This document shows, piece by piece, positions 44,683 to 54,202 of a DNA stretch of 64,000 bases. The notes below the pieces were generated by a model. It was not told the DNA's origin. It saw only the letters and a program-made list of their open reading frames with translations, and searched no databases. Position 1 is the stretch's first letter. Each line of letters starts with the position of its first letter. The stretch spans positions 558,001 to 622,000 of the forward strand of contig JACGCN010000030.1 of assembly GCA_014905825.1 (NCBI GenBank), given 5' to 3'. The translations under genes and the position numbers were made by a program. This stretch comes from Lyophyllum atratum. Taxonomy: Eukaryota > Basidiomycota > Agaricomycetes > Agaricales > Lyophyllaceae.

Positions 44683-46773
44683 TCATAAATACGAAGGAGC
44701 AGATTTCAAGTACTTCAGCGCCGTTGCATGAGCATCTCCCGTCAAAGGATATCCCTTTTGGATGATCTGCAAGCGAGGTTGAGGCAGAGCTTCCCAAGCA
44801 AGGAGCGTGTCCTTGGGTGGAGCACCGGGGCACACTATAGCGGTGTATGGAGCGACGCCGCCGTATCCTTCATTGAGTGCCTTCGTCCCAAACCACGATC
44901 CGCTGAATATCTTCAAAAACATCCAAACAAACACCACCACTGCTGCAAGCAGAAGGGGTACGAAGCCCAGGGCGTAATAAGGCTTGTAACACGAGCCTAC
45001 TCGGCCACCCGTGCTCAAAACCTGGATTGGGCGGCTTCCCAGGGCAGCCCAGCCGTTATATCCCAGACTAGCCAATAAAACCGATCCGCCCACTTCGCCA
45101 GCCCACTTCGTCACCGTTTTCGGGGTGAAGCTGATAAGGTTTAACCCGTCGTCGAGCAATCCTAACCCAGTGTACTGAGTTCTCTCTGAAAATTCCGCTC
45201 CTAACATCAAATGACCAATGGATGAGATGGCGTTGCCTGCACTAGCTGCACCCACAGAAACGTCCAAAGGTATGGCTTTCGTGGTGTGGATGAAGTGCGT
45301 CGTGGGAGAGTTGGGATTGTCACTCAAGGTGTAACGCTCGTATGGTATGAATTGAATGACGGCATTTGTTTTGGCGTCAAAAAAGTCGGCCACAACGTAA
45401 TTGAGGTCGCTGGGGAGGCGAGTGAGGTTGAGGGAGACCCGATCATCGGCAGCGACGTATACGGTAGCGTCGACCATGTTCACCTGCGTGGCTGTTGCGC
45501 AAATCATCCTATCATGGACGAGTGCCGCGATGCCTTCTAAGCCAAATGATCCGCCGATCCCTAGAAAACCGCACATATCTCCGTTCTGCGCGGTCCTTGA
45601 ATCGAAGGTGATACCGAGCTTCTTCTGGAGTGCCGCCGTGCAATTACCCATGAGAGGCTTTACGGGGCCTGGATCCAGAAAATTAGCGGAGGGCAGATCG
45701 TACGCGCCGACGTTCGCTACTGCAGATAGGAGTAGGTTGGAGTCATTGGTGCTTAACATGGCTCCAAACGAGTCGAGGGTCGAAATGTTAAAGAAGGGTT
45801 TGAGGTAGGCGCGTGTGTCGTCCACGGTCTTGCTAAGGACGTCCTCCATGTAATCTGGACCTGTGTAGTTTCTCCAGGTACCGTTGGTGGAGAAAGACAT
45901 CGTGGCCATCGCATTGCCGCCCACTAGACGGATGTCTCGGACGCCCAATGTCATGCAACCCACATCTACCTCGACCGCCATGGTCTGAGAGATGTCAACC
46001 TTTTCGTTAGGACCAAGTTGGGGGACTCCCATAACCATTCTCGTCCCCGTGGCATGTGGCACGATGGCGAGACCCTTCTGGATGATAGGGTTGGGAACTC
46101 GTCGTGTGGTCGGACCCAGATAAAACGAGTTGACTTTGAGGGCCGTTTCGGAGTCGGTGCGCAAATTAGTGAGCTGGAGTGGCATCATGGCATCACTATC
46201 GGTGGAGTTGATGCCAGTGAAGAGGTTGGTGTCAGCATAAGTAGAGTTGCGCCAATTAGTGCAGCTGTTCTCCCAGATATTGTCACCCAAATTAACAACG
46301 GTGCTCGAATCGCATCGCCACGCATTGACTTGTGATGGGGTAGTGCCATTGACCATATTCGCGAGCATCAAGGCCTCAGCGGCCGTATTCGATTTCACGG
46401 ATGCGGGAGAGTCGATGGAATTCTCAGATGGAACTGTACACGCATAAAAGCCGAGGAAACCGATGTCGCTGATGGAAACAAACAGGGTGTATGACACCGA
46501 GAGGAAAAGGACGAGTAGGAAACTTGTCGACGGGGCTGGGTCGGCGTGCGTGCGTCGGACACGGTTGAAAATCCATTTCAAAGTGGATCGAGTGGCGGTG
46601 GAGGCGCCGACAATGCGATTGATTGTGTCGTGAGTGTCCATGGGGGCGACGCGGGAAACACTGGCTAACATGATGATGCTGATGAGGCCAAGGCCTACAT
46701 AAGTCAAGATCTGAATGGCAACACGAAGAATAAAGGTTATTTGACCGAGTGTAATGGACGAGGATATGATCAT
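44683..46773 (-). CDS. three-TM protein with large extracellular domain, paralogue 1
   Basis: This is an intronless 696-aa frame from ATG 46773. I do not recognise the family. Predicted layout: TM1 at ~10-40 (ITFILRVAIQILTYVGLGLI), a short basic loop, TM2 at ~84-108 (SFLLVLFLSVSYTLFVSISD), a ~500-residue domain rich in N-x-S/T sites and paired cysteines, TM3 at ~605-632 (YYALGFVPLLLAAVVVFVWM), and a ~60-residue tail. The tail contains GGVAPYTAIVCPGAPPKDTL then LAWE and KGYPLTGDA. The tail motif is nearly identical in the tandem paralogue at 47906, so it is likely functional. Both upstream regions share short words (ATATCAGT...TTGACAGATC). A surface receptor or sensor is only a guess. Confidence 0.85.
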   Translation of the reverse strand: MIISSSITLGQITFILRVAIQILTYVGLGLISIIMLASVSRVAPMDTHDTINRIVGASTATRSTLKWIFNRVRRTHADPAPSTSFLLVLFLSVSYTLFVSISDIGFLGFYACTVPSENSIDSPASVKSNTAAEALMLANMVNGTTPSQVNAWRCDSSTVVNLGDNIWENSCTNWRNSTYADTNLFTGINSTDSDAMMPLQLTNLRTDSETALKVNSFYLGPTTRRVPNPIIQKGLAIVPHATGTRMVMGVPQLGPNEKVDISQTMAVEVDVGCMTLGVRDIRLVGGNAMATMSFSTNGTWRNYTGPDYMEDVLSKTVDDTRAYLKPFFNISTLDSFGAMLSTNDSNLLLSAVANVGAYDLPSANFLDPGPVKPLMGNCTAALQKKLGITFDSRTAQNGDMCGFLGIGGSFGLEGIAALVHDRMICATATQVNMVDATVYVAADDRVSLNLTRLPSDLNYVVADFFDAKTNAVIQFIPYERYTLSDNPNSPTTHFIHTTKAIPLDVSVGAASAGNAISSIGHLMLGAEFSERTQYTGLGLLDDGLNLISFTPKTVTKWAGEVGGSVLLASLGYNGWAALGSRPIQVLSTGGRVGSCYKPYYALGFVPLLLAAVVVFVWMFLKIFSGSWFGTKALNEGYGGVAPYTAIVCPGAPPKDTLLAWEALPQPRLQIIQKGYPLTGDAHATALKYLKSAPSYL

Positions 46774-47905
46774 GGTCAGAACGCGTCGGGGCGGAAAGTA
46801 GAATCGCGGAAGGGGGAATTGACTGAAAGTAAATGAGGAAAGGAACGTAGATTAGGCTGTGAAAGAAACGTGGAACATGTCAGTCCGCCAAGCTTCAGAA
46901 GCACCGAGCTCGCACCGATGCCGCTGGGGAGATGGATATCAGTCAACACGTCCTTGACAGATCCGAATAGTTGTCTGCTCGAATCCCATGAGATTTTCAG
47001 ATCGGTGTCCGTTGACCACGAAATAGGGCGTGTTACAGGGTTGCATAAAAACGAATTTGAAGTACATCATTCTGCGCATTTGTTTGGCCCTGCTTGCACA
47101 AGCATGCAACCCAACCTAACTTCGAACCTGCGCCGGGACCGATTATACCTACTACTCACTAGCGGTTATATTTTCTTCGTCTCGACGAGGTCGTGAGATG
47201 AATCGGAAATGAATGTGAACTTGCAGCTTGTCTGCAGCGGATATCGCAGCGATATATGGCACCGATGACATTCGTCTGAATGGCACATTTCATCATTGTT
47301 GCTAGTGGTGATATTGACAGGTGTGACCTGTGACGCAGCCTTCCGCGACAATTCTGCGCGGGACTCCGAGTCGCAATGCCTGTCAAAACTAATCATAGGT
47401 TGATCACAGCCAAATAGCACAGGCTCCAGCCCATCGGTTGCAACACCTGGAGATACGATACGATTGATCTCTCAAGGCATATTGCACAAGATGTCCGTTC
47501 AGAGCTTCCTAGGTGGAACTCGGTAGGCAGGATAGATCAACCTTCCTATAGATCTGGTGCTTGGTAGGCAGGATAGATCAACCTTCCTATAGATCTGGTG
47601 CTTGAATGTACTTATATCAAGTACCACGGAAGCTAGAGAGTATCTGATCAAACTTGAGATCCGTCAAGAATCGACTTCTCAAAGTCTGTCAGTCGTCATG
47701 TTTTCGTCACCATTTATAGTGGCAGGAAGGAAGACAAAGAATTCCGCGCTCTAGAGCGACCCCTACTATGTATATCACCATGTATTAGTAGATTATTCTT
47801 ATCATTCATTCGATATCGAGGATATGAGCATGGCGACAGACTAGCGACAGAGTACTTAATTGCAAGAAGGTAGGATCATCGTACGAATGAAAGATCGTCG
47901 AAGAT
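46774..47905. other. spacer between tandem paralogues
   Basis: It contains the promoter region of paralogue 1, a 41-bp tandem duplication at 47522-47603, and no other gene that I can see. Confidence 0.5.
47522..47603. repeat. 41-bp perfect tandem duplication
   Basis: The unit beginning GGTAGGCAGGATAGATCAAC is repeated exactly at 47522 and 47563. The lack of divergence suggests a recent slippage-type duplication. Confidence 0.9.
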
Positions 47906-50038
47906 TCAAGGATACGAAGGAGCTGACTTCAGATACTCGAGGGCGGTACCGTTTGCCTCCCCCGTCAACGGATAACCCTTCGAGATGAGCTGGAGCCGAG
48001 GCGAGGGAGAACTCTCCCAAGCAAGGAGCGTATCCTTCGGTGGGGCCCCTGGGCAGACCACAGCATTATAAGGACTTATCCCACCGTACGCGGCCTTGAC
48101 TATCCCAGAACCAACCCATCCGCCGCTGAAAAGCAGCAGGAATGTCCAACACATCACCACTGTGGCCGAAACAACGAGGGGGACGAAGCCTAGAGCGTAA
48201 TAGGACTTGTAGCAGGAGCCCAACAAGCCCCCGGTGCTCAAGACCTCGATAGGAGCCGCCTGTAGGGCCGCCCAACCATTATAGCTGAGACTCCCCAGGA
48301 AGTACGATCCCCCAACTTGGCCAACCCATTTCGTCAGGAGAGCGGGGCTGATGTTGACGTAGTCGAAGCCGTCATCGAGGAGAGTCAAAGCGGCATATCT
48401 CTTCGCATTGAATGAACCACTGGCGGCCAAAATTATATCGCCGATCGACGAGATGGCATTACCGGCGGTGCCTTGACCAAGGTGTGACTCCGCAAGCCCT
48501 AAGTTCCCCTGAAGAATAAAGTGGGTCGTCGGTGAAGCTGGGTTATCGCTCAGGGTGAAACGTTCGTATGGAACGAAGTTGTTGAACTTGGTAGTGTCGT
48601 TCCCAACGTTCTGTGGGTCCCAATATTCGGCAAAAATATGGGTGAAATCACTCGGGAGGTGGGTGATGTTTAGGGTGACGTTGCGAGATGCGTCAACTTG
48701 AACAGTGGCGGCGACCATATTGACCTGTGTCGCCGTAGCGCAGACCATTCTTTCAAAGGCGTGGCCGGTTGACCCATCCCCCGAACGTGTTCCACCCATG
48801 CCAATCAGTGAGCACATAGTTCCAGCGCCCCGGCCCGAAGGCTTGTTGCCTCCCGCCGGTATACCCAACTGCTTCTGCAAGGCCTCCGTACAATTCCCCA
48901 TGAACTCTGCTTCCCAGTCCGGACCACCATACCCGATCTCTGGTAAATTGTGGCTATTCACGTTCGCCGCGCTTGATAGTGGCAGGTTGGACGCGTTAAT
49001 TGACTTCAGGTATCCGTTCGAGTTGAGGGTCGAAGTGTTAAAGAAGGGAAGAAGGTATGCGCGGATGTCGTCCACCGTCTTGTTGAGAACACCTTCTAAA
49101 TATGTCGGGCCTGCGTACTGCCTCCAATTCGCATCGGTCGCTGTTCCGTTAGTGCGAAAGTACTCATAGGCCATGCTGAAACTGCCGGCCGCCTCAACAG
49201 CAAAAACACCCAAGGTCATACAACCAACATCCACCTCTACGGCCATAGTTTTGGCAAGCTCAACCTTGGTGTTCGGCGAAAGCTGAGGTGCGCCGAGGAC
49301 CATCCTAACGCCCGTAGCGTGTGGCTGGATAGCGAGGCCCCTTTCGATGAGAGGTCTCAGAACTCGTTGCGTAGTAGGCCCGACGTAGAATGAGTTTAGA
49401 TCGAAGACTGCTTCGCCTGGATAACCGTGATGAGCTAGTTCACGAGGCATCAGGGCATCGCTGTCGGTCAAGTTCAGGGCGTTGAACAGCTGCTGGTCAG
49501 CGTAGGTTCCGTTATGCCACGCAGTGCAATTGTATTCGAAAACATCGTCGACAAAATGGACCAGGGAACTGGAGTCGCAGCGATACGCTTTGACCTTGGA
49601 AAGGTCAGTGCCATTGACCGCGTTCGCAAGGACAAGGTTCCGAGCATTATTGGTGGAGTTGATGGATGCAGGAAAGTCGATGGTATTCGGTCCAGGCACG
49701 GAGCAGGCGTAGAAGCCGAGAAAACCTATGTCGCTGAGGGAAACGAATATTGCGTAAGATACTGAGAGGAAAAGGATGAGGATGAGGTTGGTGGGAGGTG
49801 TGGGATCAGTCTGGTTGCGTCGGATCCGGTTGAAGATCCACTTTATGGTGGAAGTGGTGGCGCTAGAGGCTCCAGCAATTCGATTGAGGGTGTCATGGGT
49901 GGCGATAGACGAAACACGAGGAGCTGTCGCGAGAATTAGGACGCCAACGATCGCTAGGCCGCTATACGCGAGAATTTGGATAGCGACGCGGAGGATGAAG
50001 GTTATCTGCCCGATGGTGAGGGAAGAGGATATGATCAT
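47906..50038 (-). CDS. three-TM protein with large extracellular domain, paralogue 2
   Basis: This is an intronless 710-aa frame from ATG 50038 (MIISSSLTIGQITFILRVAI), tandem to and same-strand as paralogue 1. It has the same three hydrophobic segments, many N-glycosylation sequons, and the conserved end ISPYNAVVCPGAPPKDTLLA then WESS and KGYPLTGEA. The extracellular domains align along their length, with conserved blocks such as KTMAVEVDVGCMTLGV, MVCATATQVNMV and ERFTLSDNPASPTTHFI. Conservation of the tail and cysteine framework, with looser outer loops, suggests a receptor-like or transporter-associated protein. No catalytic motif was seen. Confidence 0.85.
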   Translation of the reverse strand: MIISSSLTIGQITFILRVAIQILAYSGLAIVGVLILATAPRVSSIATHDTLNRIAGASSATTSTIKWIFNRIRRNQTDPTPPTNLILILFLSVSYAIFVSLSDIGFLGFYACSVPGPNTIDFPASINSTNNARNLVLANAVNGTDLSKVKAYRCDSSSLVHFVDDVFEYNCTAWHNGTYADQQLFNALNLTDSDALMPRELAHHGYPGEAVFDLNSFYVGPTTQRVLRPLIERGLAIQPHATGVRMVLGAPQLSPNTKVELAKTMAVEVDVGCMTLGVFAVEAAGSFSMAYEYFRTNGTATDANWRQYAGPTYLEGVLNKTVDDIRAYLLPFFNTSTLNSNGYLKSINASNLPLSSAANVNSHNLPEIGYGGPDWEAEFMGNCTEALQKQLGIPAGGNKPSGRGAGTMCSLIGMGGTRSGDGSTGHAFERMVCATATQVNMVAATVQVDASRNVTLNITHLPSDFTHIFAEYWDPQNVGNDTTKFNNFVPYERFTLSDNPASPTTHFILQGNLGLAESHLGQGTAGNAISSIGDIILAASGSFNAKRYAALTLLDDGFDYVNISPALLTKWVGQVGGSYFLGSLSYNGWAALQAAPIEVLSTGGLLGSCYKSYYALGFVPLVVSATVVMCWTFLLLFSGGWVGSGIVKAAYGGISPYNAVVCPGAPPKDTLLAWESSPSPRLQLISKGYPLTGEANGTALEYLKSAPSYP

Positions 50039-51315
50039 GACGGGAATGGAAGTGGGGAGAGGTGACCGGTGAGGACCTCAGTAGGCGAGAAAACAAAAGC
50101 GTTGGAGGACGTGATTATGGTGGGTTGACTGTTAAAACGTGAAAAGAGTGTGGATGCTGTGAATCAGAACGGGGAGCCAAGTCATAGAAGAGGGTCTCAC
50201 AGTTTGGTGAGATGCATATCAGTTGCCATGTTTTTGACAGATCTGCCTTTGTTCGGGTCGAAGAGACTAAAAAACTGCACGGGTCAATGTCCCGATTTCG
50301 GTTTTAGATTCCGCTTGTTGCAGATACATAATCGCTTGGTTTTAGAGTTGCAACCTGACGATCGGTTTGTCGTAATGAACATGCTGAGTGCTGTGTGGGA
50401 TTTTTGAGGTGATTCCCGACGAGAAGAGATGACCGAGAGAGTTGAATAATATCCTCTTCTGTCACTGCAGGGTGGTAAGACAAGGCGATGCGCACTACAC
50501 CGCGCAGATTGGGCCTCTGATGATAAATGCGAAGGGGGAACAGGCGAGGGTTCCGGGGAGATTTTCATCAGTTCTCCCGAAACATGGTGAGTCGAAGGTG
50601 AACATAAACCCATTGGGGTTGTGAGAGCACAAGTCTTCTTCCGTCGAGAACGGATCGATGGATCAGCGCCACGCATCGCGCTTCGCGAAGGCTGCAACGT
50701 GGGACGTCGCTTTTCTTTGCCATGCCTGAATCAGTTTTCCGCGGAATCAGAGCTGAGCTTAGAGCTCAGAGTCTTGCCAACATATCCATGAGTCCCGAGG
50801 CTGTGATCGTCGACGCCGAGAGGCTATTTCGTACAACGTTGTAGAAGTTAGAACACAACAACTTAGAACCGCATGTAAAATGTCGTTGCTGACGTAAGTA
50901 CGGTATGGCCAACACCAGCAATTAAAAGCAAACAACGCGTCCACCTCCTTGACTTCAAGTTGAAACAGCCAGCATGATGAAAACGAAAATTATCCAGCTC
51001 CCTATCCTCCGACACCCTTGTTCACAGCAGCTCCAAGCCGTGTTTTTTACTCTAGCTTCTACCCGCATCCACTGTTGAATGACATGAATTGCGCACCTTG
51101 GAAAGTACCACAATTGTCTCACTCGCCATATTATCTTAAATCCTCCCCGAATCAGACGCGAAAAGTGCCATTCGACGTGCGCTTGAGGCAACATGACGAT
51201 TAACTGGGGACGATTGGAAGCGGGAGCACTGAATGGTACTGAAGTTCGGACGTGGGTGTAATGGTTTTTTCAAATCTTAATACCACGCCTCCGTCGCTAA
51301 GGGCCGCATCACTTC
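50039..51315. other. no gene recognised
   Basis: This is the upstream region of paralogue 2 followed by non-coding sequence up to the MITE target site. Only short frames without recognisable content occur. Confidence 0.45.
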
Positions 51316-51324
51316 CGGGTCTTC

Positions 51325-51937
51325 GGGTAAAACTATTCAGAGACCCCCTTTCCGTCGGAAACCCACCCAGCTTGCTGAGAAACCCCGTGCGCGCGAAGAA
51401 ACCCTTCCGGAAAGTTTGATGGCATCGGCCGGAGTTGGATGTTTTGGGACTCGCCGCGTCGACGAGTCCTTACTCCAGAACGACATTGGAACGACATGTC
51501 AAGAAGGCGAGCACCAAATTGGACACCTCTGAAGGTGGGCTAGCGCTCACACTGCCAACCTTTCGCGTCCCCTCCTGGCGGCAGACGCTGCACCTGTTTG
51601 GGCGACTGCGTTTCGCAACGTGCTCGACATTTCTGCATCACCCTAGCATCTAAAACATTCTCCAAATATTTATAAGACGGTCGAGTGCTGCACGGAGCTT
51701 GAAAGTTATTCTGTTGAACTTGATGCGACGTTGAGATCGTGGGCGCACGGACGCAGGCAAGTATCAACGAAGGTGGCGAGCAACTGCAGTGCTTGTTTGA
51801 CAGCTTGCAGGCCGGCCCATCACCGTGATCATTCCGCTCTTCGAAAATATGATTTGGGCGTATATCAGGGGTTTCTCAAAACACCCTCAGAAACCCTGGG
51901 TTTCCGACGGAAAGGGGGTTTCTGAATAGTTTTACCC
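51325..51937. mobile_element. MITE with 41-bp TIRs and 9-bp TSD (MULE-like)
   Basis: The left end GGGTAAAACTATTCAGAGAC and following bases (51325-51365) pair with the right end over 41 bp with one mismatch. A second shared word, GAGAAACCCC, lies just inside both ends. The 613-bp element is bounded by a perfect 9-bp duplication CGGGTCTTC (51316-51324, 51938-51946). It has no transposase frame. A 9-bp duplication is characteristic of Mutator-like elements, so a MULE-driven MITE is the best guess. An 8-bp duplication with a one-base-longer end (hAT-like) is the alternative. Confidence 0.85.
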
Positions 51938-51946
51938 CGGGTCTTC

Positions 51947-52689
51947 AAGTCAATTCGACAGTGTCCTACCATCTTACATGTGATTGGTATAGAGACTCGC
52001 ACCAGCTTCGTCCGCGTTGACTTGCGTTGAAACTTGAAAGCTTGACGCCCCAAGGGTCGGTCCGAGGTTAGGGTCAGAAAACCGTATCTAGTCTTATCGC
52101 TGCACGCCAGTGACTCTTGCTTCGGGGTGAACAGGCGGAAGCACAGAAGTTCATTTCAACTCCTATGCTCTTCCGAGCTTGAATATTCTTTTTCACTCTC
52201 CACCAGTCCAGAAGCGATTCGGTTCTCTGCCTACAGCCTGTTCATCGAAGCTCAGCGTTCCGCCTCGCGTCATCATCTGCCAGTGACCCGGACCCGCGCT
52301 ATAAGGCACAGCACGATGATATTCAATCAAATTATACTCAGCTGGTCTTTTACTGTAGTGGCTTTTTTGAGCGTGCTTAATTATGGATCGAGGGACTATC
52401 TTAGTCTATTACGATGATGATTGGCTCAACGGCGTGGCAACGACCTGCGGTTCGATATGTTACTGCTACCGTTCCGGACTATTGGAACGCTTATGGTGTT
52501 TTGAAGTCTTTGCACCATTCCGCACGGCCGTAGGACCACCTCTATCTCACAGCTCATGAACATTCGTAGAGTCTACCTGTTCAAGACGCATTGCGATCTA
52601 CCCTTGGGGTTCAGCAACGAGACCTGTGGCTCCAGCATCGCAACATGATGATCTGTCCTATTCATGTGCTATGGCTGACTTGAATCAGT
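51947..52689. other. no gene recognised
   Basis: Non-coding sequence between the MITE and the kinase relic. A frame at 52127-52417 shows a hydrophobic C-terminus but no recognisable protein. Confidence 0.4.
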
Positions 52690-53745
52690 GACATGGGAAA
52701 TGAAACCCTATTCACAGCCTCGTCGACGCTTACATTTCGGTGCAAGCCTTCGAACATCCCGCCATGTCCAGCGACTCATTCTCAAGGTTCGTTTCCATCA
52801 CTCCTTTGAAATATATTGCTCTCATGTTAATATTATCACAGAACTTTTCGCGAGAAGCAATTCTCTGGGGACAACTATCGCATCCAAATGTAATGCCGCT
52901 ATCGGAATCAAGCCTGCCTTATCTTCCCGTGGATGGCGGATGGAGATATCACCAAGTACCTCAAACACAGACCCAACGTGGCTCCCAACCCACTAGTAAG
53001 TATGAGGTACCTTGAGTCCCATAACGCATACTAAAATGCTCCTGTGCGACATATTTTCGGCCGTTGATGTCGCTGGAGGGTCGCGTTATTGGCACAAAAA
53101 CACCACTATCCACGAATGTCTAAAGGGGGTATGCATGGCTATCTCTTCTCGACCTTCGTCTTTTTTCTTGACATGTGGTCTTCGCAGGCAAATGTACCCG
53201 TTGATGACTCGGGAAGAGCCCGGCTGGCAGAGTTCGGCATGTTCTCTGTATCTGACTCCAATATACCAGCTTGGACAATTCACTCGTCGGTGGCTTCGCA
53301 AGGGGGTTCAGTCCGATGGCAGGCACCTGAGTTAATCAACCCAGGAAAGGACGAGGAAGTGAAGAACAGGGTCAAAAATGTCGTGTATGCCTTATTTTGT
53401 GTGTTATACGAAGCATGTTTTATGATTTGTCGCGATTTTCCTCCGAACCCTGACCCAGCCTCCCGCACCTGTGTCGGCGGCGCGCTATTGGACGGGGTGT
53501 CCCATTACTGTATTGTGATACATCCACGCGACGTTCGCGTTGATAAACCAACCTTGCGAAGAGTAATGGTAACTTGGAGTAGGGTTTCAATTCAGCCGTG
53601 GTCTCATCCCAATGGCCGGATCGTGCAGTTGGATGCCAACGGAGGAGACCAAGAACTGTGTCGTGTCATCCGACCAGTCTGGTATAACGGGAAGACAATC
53701 TTATACTTTGCTCTCTATACACCTTCAGAAACCACAACACCCTTG
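52690..53745 (+). pseudogene. decayed Ser/Thr/Tyr-type protein kinase
   Basis: Recognisable pieces of a basidiomycete TKL-like kinase lie in two frames. FSREAILWGQLSHPNVMPL (about 52845-52905) is the alpha-C region. YWHKNTTIHECLKG (about 53080-53130) stands where the catalytic loop H-G-D-L-K-G should be, with the Asp lost. NVPVDDSGRARLAEFGMFSV then GGSVRWQAPELINPGKDEE (about 53190-53360) is the activation segment, with DFG changed to EFG and the APE motif kept. The beta1-3 ATP-binding lobe was not found, and frames change around 52950-53090. Loss of both catalytic Asp residues and of a continuous frame argues for a pseudogene. Confidence 0.7.
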
Positions 53746-54202
53746 TAAAAGTCCGCGTGATAAAAGAACGTAAGATGGCGTATCCATGTAATAGATGCAA
53801 TAAATGGCAATCACGGTACGATGCAATATGTAAATCCGAGGTATGGCGAAGGAACAGGGGTACGTATGAGGTATAGCTGTATGCACAGGCGAATCCAAAT
53901 GGGAAGACAAGAAGCATGAACGAAAAGGGCGTAGCGATGCGGGAAGGCAAGAGAGAGAGAGAGTACATTCTATTCCAAAGACGAATCCATTCCAAAAAAA
54001 ATGTGTAGTAATGGGGTAGTGCAAATGATCATGATGAATCTTGAAGGAGTGTTACAAGCGTTGCGCAAATGAAGGATATATATCGAGAGTCCTGACAAAG
54101 ACGAAGACGGAGAGACTGAAAATGAAATAAAGGAGCGGTTCTCCAGGTATAAAAAGAGATGGATGGTATCACAAACGATCAAAGATCAAAGACTCACGCA
54201 CA
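53746..54202. other. no gene recognised
   Basis: Intergenic sequence, likely the 3' UTR of the following minus-strand gene. No features were seen. Confidence 0.45.
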
